Shown: positions 25,773 through 38,099, counted from the first letter of the stretch. The stretch: 64,000 bases of DNA from Acanthornis magna (GCA_036785705.1 JAWUZG010000177.1:124001-188000), one strand, 5' to 3'. The notes: generated from the sequence alone by a model not told the origin. Numbers and translations: made by a program.

Positions 25773-26499
25773 CAGCTCCCTCAGAGTGTTTGTGAAGGCT
25801 GGAGTTAAAGGGATGATCTCCTGATAAATCCTGACAGATCCCATGTGTGCACCAACCCTTCCCTGTGCTGTCAGCAGGCACTTGAAACACGTTCGCACCT
25901 AAAACACAGATATGTCCACACCTCTGGGAAATGATGGGACCTTTGTATGCTCTGTCTCTGGGTTTCAGTGACAAATTTCTCCTCTCCCTCTTCCAATCAC
26001 TCTCCCTATAAAATATATGTTTCTATATAATGGTGAAAAGCTGTTGCATCTTGCTCAGAGCACTGCACGTCTGATTGAGCGGGCAAGAGCTGCTTGTCAC
26101 TGCTCAGTGTCAGAGGAGCTGCAAGGCAGGGCTTGTTTCTGCCACAGACCCCAAGGCTGAGCTGCATTCCATCTCCCTTGGAGCCCAGGGAGTTCAGCTC
26201 CAGAGAAAAACCCCACGTGCAACCCAAAGACCCCTAAATTCACTGGGGAAAATGCTCCCATGCAGGAGTTGAGCTTAAAAAGGCCAGGGGATTATTTTGG
26301 CAGTGTGAGAAAGCTGCTTCTTGTATCCAGGTTTATAGTGACAACTCTTTTAGGTGTTTCAGCTTAAAGGACACCTTGCTGGGATGTCCAGAGCTGTGAT
26401 AAAACTGGGACAAGCTGGAGAAATTTTCTTTTTCACTGGGGCTTCCATTCTTGTGAGGGGCTGCTGAGAGATGGAGCCAAGTCTGGCAAAACCATAATG

Positions 26500-26917
26500 C
26501 CTGGAGCATAAGTCCTGTGAGGAGTGGCTGAGGGAGCTGCAGCTCTTTAGCCTGGAGAAAAGGAGGGTCAGTGGGGACCTCCTTGTTCTTCACAACTCCC
26601 TGAAAGGAGGCTGTGGTGAGGTGGGAGTCAGGCTCTTCTCCCAAGCAACTGCTGATAGGACAAGAGGAAATGGCCTTAAGTTGCACCATGGAGGCTCAGG
26701 TTGGATATCAGGAAAAAATTCCATCAGTGAAAGTGGTTAAGCACTGGAAGAGGCTGCCCAGGGCGGTGGTGGAGTCACCATCCCTGGAAGTGTTGAAAAA
26801 ACAAGCAGAAGTGGCATTTCGTGATATGGTTTAGTGAGCGCAGAGGTATTTGGTTGAAGGTTTGACTTGATGATCTTAGAGGCCTTTTCCAACCTTAATG
26901 ATTTTATGATTCTATGA
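26500..26917 (+). mobile_element. CR1 LINE fragment, 3' end, about 420 bp
   Basis: Runs from 'tgaggagtggctgagggagc' (a CR1 3'-region landmark) through 'ggaggctcaggttggatatc' and 'gcactggaagaggctgccca' to the tail CTTAATGATTTTATGATTC. It is of the same subfamily type as the fragment at 9371-9505. Confidence 0.9.
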
Positions 26918-28958
26918 AAACAGCTTTAAAAAATTACACAGGTAATAACAGAACCCCTCTTATCTCCAGGCCACAGCAGGCAGAGGGAGGAGAAACCTTC
27001 TCCTTCCCCAGGGATGGGACAAGCCCTGGTGACTGCCTATCTTTAAAAAGGTCAGGTCAAGCCATCACCCTCCTGTCCTCCATCTCCACAGACCTCCCAA
27101 TGCCACAGTGGGCAGTGAAAACCTCTGATAAGCCAGACTTTCGCCCTTTTATGAAAGATCTGCACATGACTCCTAGAGTGGGTGGGATATTTGCTCCCCA
27201 AGCGCAGCCTGATCATAATCCTGCCCCCAGCAAAGGCAAACCCCTGCACCCACTCACTGAGGCTCTACAAATGTTAATTCATTCAAGCACTCCAAATATG
27301 TTCTATCACGAGCACGCAGGTAGTGACTGCACTGCTGTGATGGCAGCGCCGTCATTCACATTCAGATAAAATCGGATTTGGGCAAAGGCTGATGTAGTGC
27401 TGAGTGTTCCACAGGCTCACATCAGATTTTAAATAACAACTGTCCCCGTCTTTTTCACCAGCCTCTCCCACAGAGACACCCATGGGCGTCAAAGATGGGT
27501 GGGAGGAGATGATTGAATAAATCACACAGGGCTCAGGGCTCCTGAGTTCTCTACAGGGCTTGGGGACCCAAAAACAGTTAAACTTGTGCTTTGGAACAGC
27601 CAAGCATAAAATGAATCTGCTCGTGCTGTAGTGATCAGGGAAGTGCAGGTAGCCAGTGGACCAGCAAAAATAAGTTTTTGGAAGTCTCTGGAGGAAAAAG
27701 TAATCGTTTCTCTTGGTCCAGATTTCATTTTTTAAGGGTGTGAGTGAATGAATGTTGCTATCCCACTGCCCTTTCCCACAGAGGTTTGGGACAGGTCCTG
27801 GGTGTCTCTGTAAATCTGAAGGGCTGTGCAAAGCCAGCAGTGGTGTCTGAGGTGACCTCAAGTGGGCCTGCACAAAAAGAACACTGAGCAAACTCGAAAG
27901 CAGTGGGTTTGTTATTGGCGCATTGTTCTGACCCTCAAGGAGCCCCATTTCATGCAGAAGAAAATAGAAAAGACCCACAAAAAAAGGGTGAGGGAAAGGA
28001 ATGGTGTCACGACCAAAGTCTTGCAGGAGCTCCAGCTTCCATCTTGTAGCAGCTTCCATCTTCCCACCCATCCCAACACGTGACTGGGACTGTTTTCACT
28101 TCAGCACTGGAAGTGCCATCCCATCCTTGCCCATGGAACAGATGAGAAGGAATCTCAGCTCTGCCATGTCCTTTCTCCTGAGATATGGCATCTCTCAGCC
28201 TCTTTAATCGGGATGAATGCACAGTTGTTCCCCTCCCCACCCCAAATTTTAGGTATAAATATCCACAGCAGAGGGAAATGGTTGGAGACATCACCAACCA
28301 CTTAAAATAAAGTGGTTCAAGCAGAAGAAATTACACTCATGGGTTAGAAAATATAACCTGTAACACTTGTTTAATAAATCATCGAACCTCTGTGTGGGTG
28401 AATGTGTCCCACTCAGACTGGTGGCCTCCCCTGAAGTGGCACTGTAGGACAACTGCCATCACCCCACCAGAATCCCTCATTGCTCCTATCTTTTTCGTGG
28501 ATCTAAAGCTCCTCACGAGCATCGGTGAATCAACCAGTTATGATAGTTCAAGTAGTCCTGCACACCCACAGGGCTAATTACAAACAATGGATTTTTTATG
28601 CAAAAGTAGATCCTCCTCCTCCCCCCACCCCAAGCAGCAAACTTCCCAAGGCCAAGAACTGCACTGAAATCAGCCAGGCTTCCCTGTTGGACCCAGATTC
28701 CCTGGAATCTGGCTGTTAGCAACTCAGGGGGTGGTTCCTGCTCCCTTAGTTCCGTGCCCCTGGCCCCTCAATATTGCAAAAGTGTATAAATGCCATGGTC
28801 TATGAGCACGAAAAATCCCAAGGCTGACAACACAGAGCACATCCTATAACCCCACAAGCACATCCTTGTAGGAAATGTGGTTGCTGCCAGAACTTCATGA
28901 GCAGCCATGATGGAGATAAAGGGTTTTTAAAGCACCACGGATTGATGGAGTTCCTTAC

Positions 28959-29090
28959 CTGCTTCTCAGACATGATGTAGAGGTGTTCATGATCCACGGA
29001 GAAGGCCATGTCCCGGAGGATGGGGCCAGTGTCCACCACCTGCACGATCTCGTACTCCAGCGTGTTCTTGGTGGTGCCATCCACACGGAT
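28959..29090 (-). CDS. PLXNA4: internal exon of a class A plexin, probably PLXNA4 (sema domain, 44 codons)
   Basis: Seen: on the minus strand a TTGCTCCACAG acceptor is followed by 132 bases open in one frame, starting IRVDG and ending LYIMSEKQ, then CAG|GTAAGG, a near-perfect donor. Both ends fall between codons (phase 0-0). Residues 24-31 read ILRDMAFS. Known: plexin-A proteins are single-pass semaphorin receptors in axon guidance, with an N-terminal sema propeller followed by PSI and IPT domains and a cytoplasmic GAP domain. The RDMAFS...LY(I/V)MSE.Q stretch is the last propeller blade, just before the PSI module. Inference: the QVVD-GP-LRDMAFS-DHE-LYIMSE pattern resembles plexin-A4 better than A2, which as I recall has a lysine- and serine-containing loop there. 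The paralogue call rests on memory and is moderate (about 0.65); the plexin-A call is strong. The PSI exon expected next, at lower coordinates, was not found. Confidence 0.95.
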
Positions 29091-29158
29091 CTGTGGAGCA
29101 ACAGCAAAAGCAGAGGGAGAACGTGAGGATTTTTCCTCCTTCCACTGAGAATTAATAA

Positions 29159-29356
29159 TCATAGAATCATAGAGTGATTTGGATTGAAAGGGACCTTAAA
29201 GATCATCTCATTCCAGCCCTCCTGCCATGAGCAGGGACACTTTCCACTGTCCCAGGCTGCTCCAAGCCCTGTCCAGCCTGGCCTTGCACACTTCCAGGGA
29301 TCCAGGGGCAGCCACAGCTTCTCTGGGCAACCTTTTCTCTCACCACCCTCACAGTA
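29159..29356 (-). mobile_element. CR1 LINE fragment 68 bp upstream of the plexin exon
   Basis: Tail 'tcatagaatcatagagtgat', then 'ccatgagcagggacacttt' and 'ccagcctggccttgcacac'. It is in the same orientation as the gene, so its 3' tail points at the acceptor. The branch-point candidate (CCTCACG in the sense strand) and polypyrimidine tract lie between it and the exon and are unaffected. Confidence 0.92.
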
Positions 29357-29684
29357 ATAAAGATCTATTTATAATATATATACATAATAATCATTGGACA
29401 AATGTATTGTGGTCCAGGTCTTTCGGATAACAACCACTGTCATCACAAAGTGAACTTTTCCCTGCCTCTCACTGAAAGGATAAAGCAGATTTCATCACTT
29501 TTGCTGGTCCCATCAACACACTGTAAGAACAATGCAGAGCCTGCTCGCTCTTATCTGCCACTGTCACTGTGCTCCTGTCACAGCCTGGACAAATCTACCA
29601 CACTCAAAATGATGGCACAAGGGAAGAATTTGTGGTGGTGATGAGCAGAAGATAAAAAAACCACACAAGTCTGCAGGACTGACT

Positions 29685-29860
29685 CACTCAAACGCTACTC
29701 AGATAATATTATTGCTCTTATTGCTAATGTTCCACGGGGCAATATATTATTGCAGCGCTCAGTGCAACACAGACTATTTCTCTTGCTGATTGCATATATC
29801 AGGTATTGAAATCACTCCTGCACGAATGTGGCACCTTATGATTCCAGACACATCTCATAA
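29685..29860. promoter_or_regulatory. candidate conserved non-coding element upstream of the plexin exon
   Basis: Repeat-free block with recurring short words (AATATTATTGC, TTATTGCTAATG, AATATATTATTGCAG) and a GATTGCATATATC core, about 0.6 kb upstream of the exon in the gene's direction. It might be an intronic enhancer or splicing-related element. Confidence 0.22.
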
Positions 29861-30901
29861 CAGGGTGTCATTTACGGACATCAATAACAGGGATTATGAG
29901 CAGGAACCAGACAGAGTCCCAGTCTGTCCCTGACAATGATCCAGTGATACAAAAGAAAATGGCAGAAAACAACAGACTTTTCTTCACCTGTCAAAAAATG
30001 ATTTCTAGAGTTTGGGCTCAAAAGTATCTGGAGAAGGTTTGCAATCCCTGTCAATATAGAACAAGTCAGAATAAATTAATTATTCCCAGGAGTTCTTCTG
30101 GATCTTGTGAGGCTCTGTGCAGCAGCAAACCCCACAATCATGTGTTTCCACATTCCTTATCTCCCTCGTTACGTTTTCCATGTGTTGCCTTTCACTCTCT
30201 GAAAATGTTCAATCCTGCAGCAACACAAACACCACAGTACCTCTCCCTAAAAGAAAAAAAGTTGTAGGAGATCTTCACCGTGCTCCACATCATGATCTCC
30301 TAACATCATCATGATCCTTCCTGACCAAAGATTCCCAGTCTGCGGCTTGGTAACTGAGCAAAAAGCACCCTTCCCATCCAAAGGAAATAACAAGCTGTGG
30401 AGAGCTTATGGTGTCAAGACCTGTTCCCACTGTTCCCTGGCACAGTCCTTGAGCTCGTTCCTTCTGTATCAACCTCTCAGCCAAGAAACTGAGCCTGAAT
30501 CATCTTCTCTATCAGAAAGTCAAAGAGAAAGGAGAAGAGGGAATGATAAAGGGTCTGGAGAGTCTGTATGAGTAAAGGGCAGCAATGATATATAGATTGT
30601 TATCTTGGTCCTTCCTTGTTGTACTCAGCTGCTGTGGCACAACAAAGGAATATGATTTCCCCATAAAAGACAAGGAAAATGAAGTGGAAAGGAGTTAGAG
30701 GGGCTCTCTGTGCCAGCCAGGGGTGTGCAGGGTGCTCAGGGATGCTCAGATCCTACATTTTCCACCAGCCTCCACAGAAGTAGGAGCATGTGCAGGCCGT
30801 GGCTGCTGGGCTGGCCAAATGACACAGGAGGATTTGCAGTTAATTTGTCATCTTGATGGATCTGCTGATGACAGCAACACACGTCCAACATCAACACACT
30901 G

Positions 30902-31815
30902 AGAGGTCAGGGCCTGAAGTCCAGCACTGAACATCCCTGACACACAAAGAATTCAGGGTTTGAAGTACAGCACTGAGCATCCCTGACACACAAAGAATTC
31001 AGGGTTTGAAGCACAGCTCTGAGCATCCCTGACACACAAAGAATTCAGGGTTTGAAGCACAGCTCTGAGCATCCCTAACACAGAAAAATTGAGGACCTAA
31101 AGCCCAGCACTGAACATCCTTGACACACAGAAGAGTCAGAGCCTAAAGTCCAGCACTGAGCATCTCTGACACACCAAGAATTCAGAGCCTGAAGCCCAGC
31201 ACTGAACATCTCTGATACACAAAGAATTGAGGACCTAAAGCCCAGCACAGAACATCTCTGATACACAAAGATTTCAGGACCTAAAGCCCAGCACAGAACA
31301 TCTCTGATACACAAAGATTTCAGGACCTAAATCCCAGCACTGAGCATCCCTGACACACAGAGGAGTCAGAGCCTAAAGCCCAGCACTGAGCATCCCTGAC
31401 ACACACAAAGAATTCAGAGCCTAAAGCCCAGCACTGAGCATCTCTGATACACAAAGAATTCAGGACCTAAAGCCCAGCACCGAGCATCTCTGACACACCA
31501 AGAATTCAGGACCTAAAGCCCAGCACTGAGCATCCCTGACACACAGAGGAGTCAGAGCCTAAAGTCCAGCACTGAGCATCTCTGATACACAAAGAATTCA
31601 GGACCTGAAGCCCAGCAGTGAACATCTCTGATACACAAAGATTTCAGGACCTAAAACCCAGCACTGAGCATCCCTGACACACAGAGGAGTCAGAGCCTAA
31701 AGCCCAGCACTGAGCATCTCTGACATACCAAGAATTCAGGGCCTGAAGCCCAGCACTGAGCATCCCTGACACACACCAAGAATTCAGGGCCTGAAGCCCA
31801 GCACTGAGCATCCCT
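30902..31815. repeat. 46-bp minisatellite, about 20 copies
   Basis: Seen: an uninterrupted array whose unit has the form GAATTCAGGGCCTGAAGCCC, then AGCACTGAGCATCCCTGACA, then CACAAA. The first copies, near 30905-31085, are nearly identical; later ones diverge in recognisable variants (GAGGAGTCAGAGCC, AGATTTCAGGACC, ACAGAACATCTCTGATAC). A few units carry a 2-base insertion (CACACACAAAG). Variant GA(G/A)GAGTCAGAGCC recurs near 31130, 31360, 31545 and 31683, spaced by about 5, 4 and 3 units. The period is not divisible by three, so frames through it are artefacts. It lies about 1.8 kb upstream of the plexin exon. Confidence 0.95.
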
Positions 31816-33759
31816 GCCTCCCACCAGCTCTGGCTGCCTGGAAGCAAAGGGCTTGCTCGTGTCCACGGTCCCTCACCAGGGAATTCAGCTCCTCTGAGTC
31901 TTTCTCCTTGAAAGTGAACACTGATGTGAATCACTCAGGAGGTGAAGGACAAAGATGCCAAGAGGCTTGGGATGAGTAATTCCCCTCAGGACAGTCAGGG
32001 GAAAGGAAGGAGACAGGAAGGGCTGCAGGCTGAGGAGCACAGGAGTGTCCCTGTTTGGGCTCTGCCCCAGCAGATCAAATATCTGCAGGAGCCCTTCCTA
32101 TTTCCCACTGAGGCTTTCCAGCTCCAAGTTCTCCCTCTCAGGGAGCAGTCAGGGAGCTCTGTCTGCCATCCCCACTCTGCCTCCCCCCAATCCCTCGTGG
32201 CTGCTCGTCCCCATCAGAGCATCCTCACTCTCCGCTGATCCCTGTGCTAAACAAACCTCACATCTTGGCTGCTTTGACCTTGATTTTTCAGCACCACCAG
32301 GGTCAGATCTGCAGGCCGCCAGATATGTAAGCAGCCAATTATCACCCCAGGGCTCAGTCACTGTCCTCAGCCTTTGCCAGGCCCCATTAGAGGGGAAAGA
32401 GCTCGGAGATGGAAGAGGCAGGCTGCAGAAACAGCCGGCTGGAGTTAACAAACCAGGAGACAGGAGGCACAGCCCCCAGGGATCTCCCCTGTGCATTTGG
32501 TGCAGGTAAAAGATTGCAGAGGCTTCGCACCAGGAATACAGAGCTACTCGGAAGTGATTTAACAGCTATTGCTGGCCTAATTGCCTGAAAAGTCATTATT
32601 TTGCAGAGGGGGAGGGAGGCAGGGACAGGGCTCGCTGCACCGTCCATGTGCAAACACACACGTGTGCTCACACACCCGCAGCCCAACAGCTCCAAGTGCA
32701 GAACCCCCTCTCTCTAGTTAAACCCAGTAGCTAAGAAGAAGGAAAAATCAGAAAAAGGCCAGAAAATCTGGCAGACATCAACTCACGCTGCACAGCCCGC
32801 ATGAGACCCGCACCAGCAGTGAGGTAATTATCAGAGACTGCAGCCAGAAGCCTGGCCCTTCACTCCAGCCATCCCTTCACCTGTCTTAAACTCTGTTTTT
32901 CTTATGTTGGACCCCAGGCACGGAGCCAAGAGGATCTCCATCTTCCCTGCACATCCTTCACAGTACTGAGCACCAGACAGCACAACTGCCCTTTCTCAGA
33001 GAGAGATTTATTCCCAGCTCCAAGGCTCCCACTAGAACCAGAGCACTTGGGTTAGCGAAAAAAATCAAAGAGCACATGAAGAAAAAATGAGGAGATTCTC
33101 GTCAAAGCCTGCAGGTGATCACCACTAAAGTCAGGGACACAGACACAGTCTCTGCTCGGAAAGATCCCCAAGTTTCCAGCAGAAGGGTATTGAAGCACAC
33201 ATCCCCCGTTCCCTCTGCTCCTGCTCTTCTCTGCTGGCATCAGCCACAAGCCCCACCTGGAGCTGGGGTGCTGGCATGGACAGAGCTTTCTTCTGACTGA
33301 ATGATGGGCATTCCTGCATTCAGGATGCTCTCTTTGGGCTGTGGGATGAGAGCCTGACTGACAGTCTGGCTGGGATTGCTCCTGGGAGCTGCTGTGAGCC
33401 GTGAGCTCCTCAGAGGGAGGGGAGCAACAAGTGATGGGTCCAGGACCACACGTGGGTGTCAAAATGCTCAGTCCACCACAACCCACACCCCACAAACACA
33501 CCCATCCCCTCCACCATGGGATCATCCACCTGCTCCCACTTCCTGAATGTCTGTCCACACTCCCTGGACCCCCAGATGCTCAGCTCAGCACCCCAAGCTC
33601 CTTCATCCTCCTTTAACCCAACACATGTGGGAGCTGCCAGGGCCCAGCACTCTCAGGCTGCACATTAATCCTCCTCCTTCCTGGAAGGTTTCACTCGCTG
33701 GGCTCGGCTCTGCAGAGCCGGCTGCTATTAAAACATCAGTGTGATGCTTCCCGAAGGTC

Positions 33760-33960
33760 AACTACCAAGGGACCTATTCTGGCAGCTGTTTGTTTGTTTG
33801 TCTGAACATTATCTAGGGCTGGCTGTTTATTTACATCCATTGAAGTATCAGACAATAAATATCCTCTCCCAGTAGCAAACAGATGCTTGCACTCGAATGT
33901 TCTGGCTAGCGCTGACTTCAAAACGATCTCCTTAATGAGCAAACAACACTATTAATCTTT
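33760..33960. promoter_or_regulatory. candidate conserved non-coding element
   Basis: Unique sequence with a short TGTTTGTTTGTTTG run (forkhead-like), GAACATTATC, AGACAATAAATATCC and CTCCTTAATGAGC. No repeat or coding signature. Confidence 0.22.
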
Positions 33961-34625
33961 AAAGACACAGGCTCTGGCCTTCTCTGAGCTCCCACCCTGG
34001 CCATGGCTAGACCCACAGGCATCCTGGCAAGCAGCCCATGGGTCTGATAGATGAAAGAAGGTAAAAGATACCTTCCATCACTCGGCTGATGCTTTTCAGC
34101 GTTATCTGGGCCTCCCCAGCTGCTGAGGGATCCATGGGAGGTTGATGCTTGAGGACAGTTTCCCCAGCAAGTTGGTGGCAGATGCCTCAATCGCACTTCT
34201 AAGAGGGACACAGAGGTTGGTATCACATAGCTATTGAAGAGAGGGACACAATAACGCTCTCAAATTGTGGGGATTGACTCAAAATGATCAAAGAAAGAGC
34301 AGTGGGGCTGGAGGACAAAGAAGGAATCGGTGGTGGTAAGCACTTGGTGCCTTTGCTGGAAGATAATTAGTGATTATGACAAAAAAGAAAATATCTTTAA
34401 GCTCACCAGAGCAACAGAAACACCTGCCTTCCAGAGGGGACCACACACCTCTGCTAGCATGTTACTCCGTCCTGTAAGGGGACACGTCCTGATAAAATCC
34501 ATCCACGTGGATATACTTCAGGAGCTTTACTCCAGACCCATCAAAGCCTGATCCTGTAGACTAAATCGGTGTTTGGAGCATGTTAACACTGCCCAGTTTT
34601 GGTTTATTCAAGAAAAAGTCATTGG

Positions 34626-34725
34626 CAAAGGTTGTTCAGAGAGGTTTTTATGCTCCATCCTTGAAAGTGTCCAAGGCCAGGTTGGATGGGGCTTGGAGCA
34701 ACTTGGTCTAGTGGAAGGCATCCCT
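34626..34725 (+). mobile_element. CR1 LINE internal fragment, both ends lost
   Basis: 'gttgttcagagagg', 'catccttgaaagtgtccaag', 'ggttggatggggcttggagc' and 'ggtctagtggaaggcatcc', but no 3' tail. Confidence 0.8.
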
Positions 34726-36384
34726 TCAAAATTATCTTCAGACTCACTTCAGAAACACATTCCTGAACCCAATCTCCTGCTACAACCTCACTTCTGTTTT
34801 ATTTGTCCAAGTAGCTTGGACTGGTCTCTGGCAGCAAAATAAATGGATCATTTCCACTATACCAAATGGGCTCAGCTGTTTCCTACTCCTCTAAAACCAT
34901 CACCTCCTGCCCAGAGCACCATTCCTGGCCCACCAGAGTTAAAATAGGTCCCCCTTCAATTAATATCTCTGTATAAATCACTTGCAAACCATCCAGGGCT
35001 GCTGGGAGCATGGTCGGGAGCAGGATCACGATGGCCAGCCAGGCAGGCAGCAGGAACAGACGCTGGGTGGATGAGAGTCATTACAAATAATTAAATGAAT
35101 AACTAAGCAGAAGAGGAGCTTGGTGAACCATGGCACGCTCAGTCAAGCCATCCCTCCCCACCACTCTGCTTTTGTGCAGCGTCAGCAGCCTCTGGGCTGA
35201 TGGAGTTCGAGGGAATTCATCATCTCCTGCCTCAGTGCTTCCAGCAGCTCTCGCTCAAGTCACGCTGGTGGCTTTATTTTGGCCATGAAATTGCCCCAGC
35301 TCCCAGGGGAGGCGATTAAATGGCTGTCAGGAAGATTGCAAGGGTGGATTTCAAAGGGAAAATCCTTCGGGTCGTGGAATCAGGCCCTGCTGCCTCCGCC
35401 TGGGTGTGAGGGAGCAACCATGACTGTGGCACTGCCTCGGAAAGTAGGGAAAATGTTTTGGGCAGGGAAAGCAAGGTATGGGAGGAGAAGTTTTGTCCTC
35501 CCCATCCCCTGAGGCATCTTTCCATTGCTGTCCCTGCCTCTCCTTCTTGCAGGGCATCTCATAGACATCACCATCATAATTTCTCACTATTGGATTAAGG
35601 ATCTGCAAACCCCATTTCCAGGAGATCCAAGCAGCCCTGGAGCTGCACATCAATCCAGGCTGCTCTGAGAAGGGCCCAGTCACAGCCTCACGACTGCACA
35701 GGGACCACTAACACTTCATTGCTTTTCCAATAGCAGTTCCTCCCTGTTTTATGAACCTAATGTTCCCCAGAGGATGTTGGGGCTCCTGGCTGCTGTTCCT
35801 GGCATGGAGAGGGAGAAAGGACACAGCAGGCAGTGTATGATCTAATGTCAGGCCCTTCTGATGATCATCTATTCCTGCTTTTTCATTGATTTGGGTTGCA
35901 TGGTGGAGCTCTATTGATCTCAGCAGAGACAGGGAAGGGCCGGTGACATTCCATGTTCCTCCCATTTCCCTCCATTTTCCAGTAAAATAATCCGTTCTAA
36001 TTTGCCTAAAGCCTATTAACGGGAGATCAATTCCTAATAAAACATGGCATTTCAATAGCCCTGTCTATCCACCGATCCTAATGGCCTTTAGAAACGCTAA
36101 TTGAAAAAGCAAGGGATGAGGTATCCGTGACTCGTGCCTAAGTCAGCAGCCAGCAGCTCTCTCTCTTCTCTTGTACACATGTTTTAAAGTGCTGCTGCCA
36201 TGGACGATGCCAGCCCATCCAAACACAGATCTCAGAGCACCTCCAGCCACATGGAGAGCAGGAGCCTGGAAAACCAGGTGTTTACAGTGTTCTTGAAACT
36301 CCTGCTGTCAGCGCTGTCCAGAACGCAGAGTGTCATGACAGGAGCCACTCTGAGCAGAGGTGAGAGCTGATCTGGACAGGAAAG

Positions 36385-36683
36385 TCATGGAATCACAGAA
36401 TGGTTTGAGTTGGAAGGGAACTTAATGGACACCCAGTTTCATCCCCTTGCCATGGGCAGGAGCACCTTCCACTGTCCCAGGTTGCTCCAAGCCCTGTCCA
36501 ACCTTGCCTTGGACACTTCCAGGGATCCAGGGACAGCCACAGCTTCTCTGGGCACCCTGTGCCAGGGCCTCAGTGCCCTCACAGCCAAGAATTCTTCCTA
36601 ATATCTAATCTAAATCTCTTTTAGTTTAAAGGGTTTCCTTTTTGCCCTATCTCTATCACCCACGTAAAAGTTGCTCTTCCAAG
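36385..36683 (-). mobile_element. CR1 LINE fragment, 3' end, about 300 bp
   Basis: Tail 'tcatggaatcacagaatgg' through 'ttcctaatatctaatctaa' to 'gccctatctctatcacccac'. Confidence 0.92.
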
Positions 36684-36797
36684 GTGTAGGTGCACCTGAA
36701 TGCAGACCACAAAACAGAAGGGACAGCAAAGCAGGTTGACCTTGCAATCCCATCAGGCTCCTGGTTTCTATTTCTTTTGCTCAGGAGATCTATATGA

Positions 36798-36856
36798 CAG
36801 AATCAGAGAATCATTAAGGCTGGAAAAGACCTCCAAGATCATCAAGTCCCATCTTG
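36798..36856 (-). mobile_element. short CR1 LINE tail
   Basis: 'agagaatcattaaggctgga' and 'gacctccaagatcatcaagt': only the last 60 bp of the second subfamily type. Confidence 0.8.
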
Positions 36857-37216
36857 TCATTAATAAACAAGATTTATTTGCTCCACCTACAGCATTGCAA
36901 CAGCCAAGGAGAATGGCTCTTCCTCACTGCTCCATCCATACAATTCCCAGGGCCTTTTCTCCCAGCAGCAGCCCAGGGTTTTCAAGAACACAGCTTTCCT
37001 GGAATAACTGCTGGCTAATCCCGATCATCTGCAGGCACTGCACTGTAATCCCCACACCGCACACCCTTGGCCGGGGGCTGGCAGGGGCACGGGGGCTGCA
37101 CTGGGCAGGGCCACAGGGTTTAATCCCTGCACGGGGATCACCCACTGACCTCTCGTGTAATCCTGGAAAATTGGGTCAAACAGAGCTGTGCCTGACTGCT
37201 GGATAGGAGATCGCCC

Positions 37217-37258
37217 CTGCAGAGCCAGCACAGCAGAGCAGAGCAGGGCAGAGCAGGG
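37217..37258 (+). repeat. imperfect (AGCAG)n/(AGAGC)n tract
   Basis: Purine-rich 5-bp-period tract (CAGCAGAGCAGAGCAGGGCA) beside a GC-rich segment. Confidence 0.75.
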
Positions 37259-37421
37259 TCCTCCTGCTTCAGGAGCTCCAACAGAAACGTGGGACAAGAT
37301 GTTGATGGCCATCAGCTTTGTTTTCTAGAGATGTGTGGGTCACCATGCCTTGACAGACTTACTGAGCACCCTGATTTCATGGTGGGTCACTGTCACACAG
37401 CAGATCAAGCACTCTGGAATA

Positions 37422-37672
37422 ATGGAATCATGGAATCATGGAGTGGTTTGGGTTGGAAGGGATCTTAAAGCTCATCTCATTCCACCCCACTGCCATGGGC
37501 AGGGACACCTTTGGCTATCCCAGGGTGCTCTGTCCTACCTGGCCTTGGACACTTCCAGGGATCCAGGGGCAGCCACAGCTTCTCTGGGCACCTGTGCCAG
37601 GGCCTGACCACCCTCACAGCCAAGAATTTCTCTAAATCTACCCTCTGTCAGCTTAAAGCCATTGAAACTCCT
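37422..37672 (-). mobile_element. CR1 LINE fragment, 3' end
   Basis: A duplicated tail (TGGAATCATGGAATCATGGA) is followed by the usual blocks to 'cagcttaaagccattgaaac'. A short internal deletion ('gtgctctgtcctacctgg') removes part of the 'gctccaagccctgtcc' segment. Confidence 0.92.
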
Positions 37673-38099
37673 CCTTTGGGCCAAAGGGTTCTTCAAGCCA
37701 GAAGATAAATTCCTCACTGACAGAAATCCCTTTTTTTCCACTGTCTGCAGCACAGGACTACTGTACCATCCCACTGTGGATCCCCCTAACATTTATAACA
37801 AGAGATATTCCTGGCTGCAATGGAATTATGAATTAAATTAGACAGAAGTGAAAGAGCAACCTTTCATTTTGGGCTTGGACATCACCTAACACAGTGGGTT
37901 TCTGACTGCTGCTCCCAGCACCACAAAAATTAATAATTACAACTTGAAGTGTGTCCAGGCAGGCTGTACCTGAACTGCAGGGCTCACCCCAAAGTGAAAC
38001 AGCTTCAGAGCTAGAAACAGAGGGAAAGGGAAGGAGATGACCAGGTCCTCCTTCCTCAGCAGGGAGAGCGTGTCAGGTATGTGCAGCTCTCTCATCCAA

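Larger units (their letters stand above)
1..28958 (-). other. part of the intron downstream of the plexin exon
   Basis: It begins at the consensus GTAAGG donor of the exon and runs to the window edge without a recognisable plexin PSI or IPT exon. It contains the 281-bp solo LTR, the AT satellite, CR1 fragments and candidate regulatory blocks listed separately. Blocks where I see only unique intron include 1130-2500, 2805-4515, 4610-7215, 9510-12405, 12965-15235, 16955-21990, 22080-23165, 24660-25555 and 26920-28955. The downstream exon is presumed to lie beyond position 1. Confidence 0.6.

Noticed and set aside
27352..28071. 239-codon open frame on the minus strand
   Set aside because: No recognisable domain or family; composition is that of translated intron. 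Length alone does not exceed what long GC-balanced introns produce.
30902..31815. CRISPR array
   Set aside because: Units are contiguous with no unique spacers, and the genome is vertebrate.
31075..31934. repetitive Cys/Trp-rich frames through the 46-bp array
   Set aside because: The unit is not a multiple of three; the repeat protein is a by-product of the minisatellite.
37217..37258. AGCAG-rich tract as a recombination or switch-like motif
   Set aside because: It is too short and imperfect to be more than a simple repeat.
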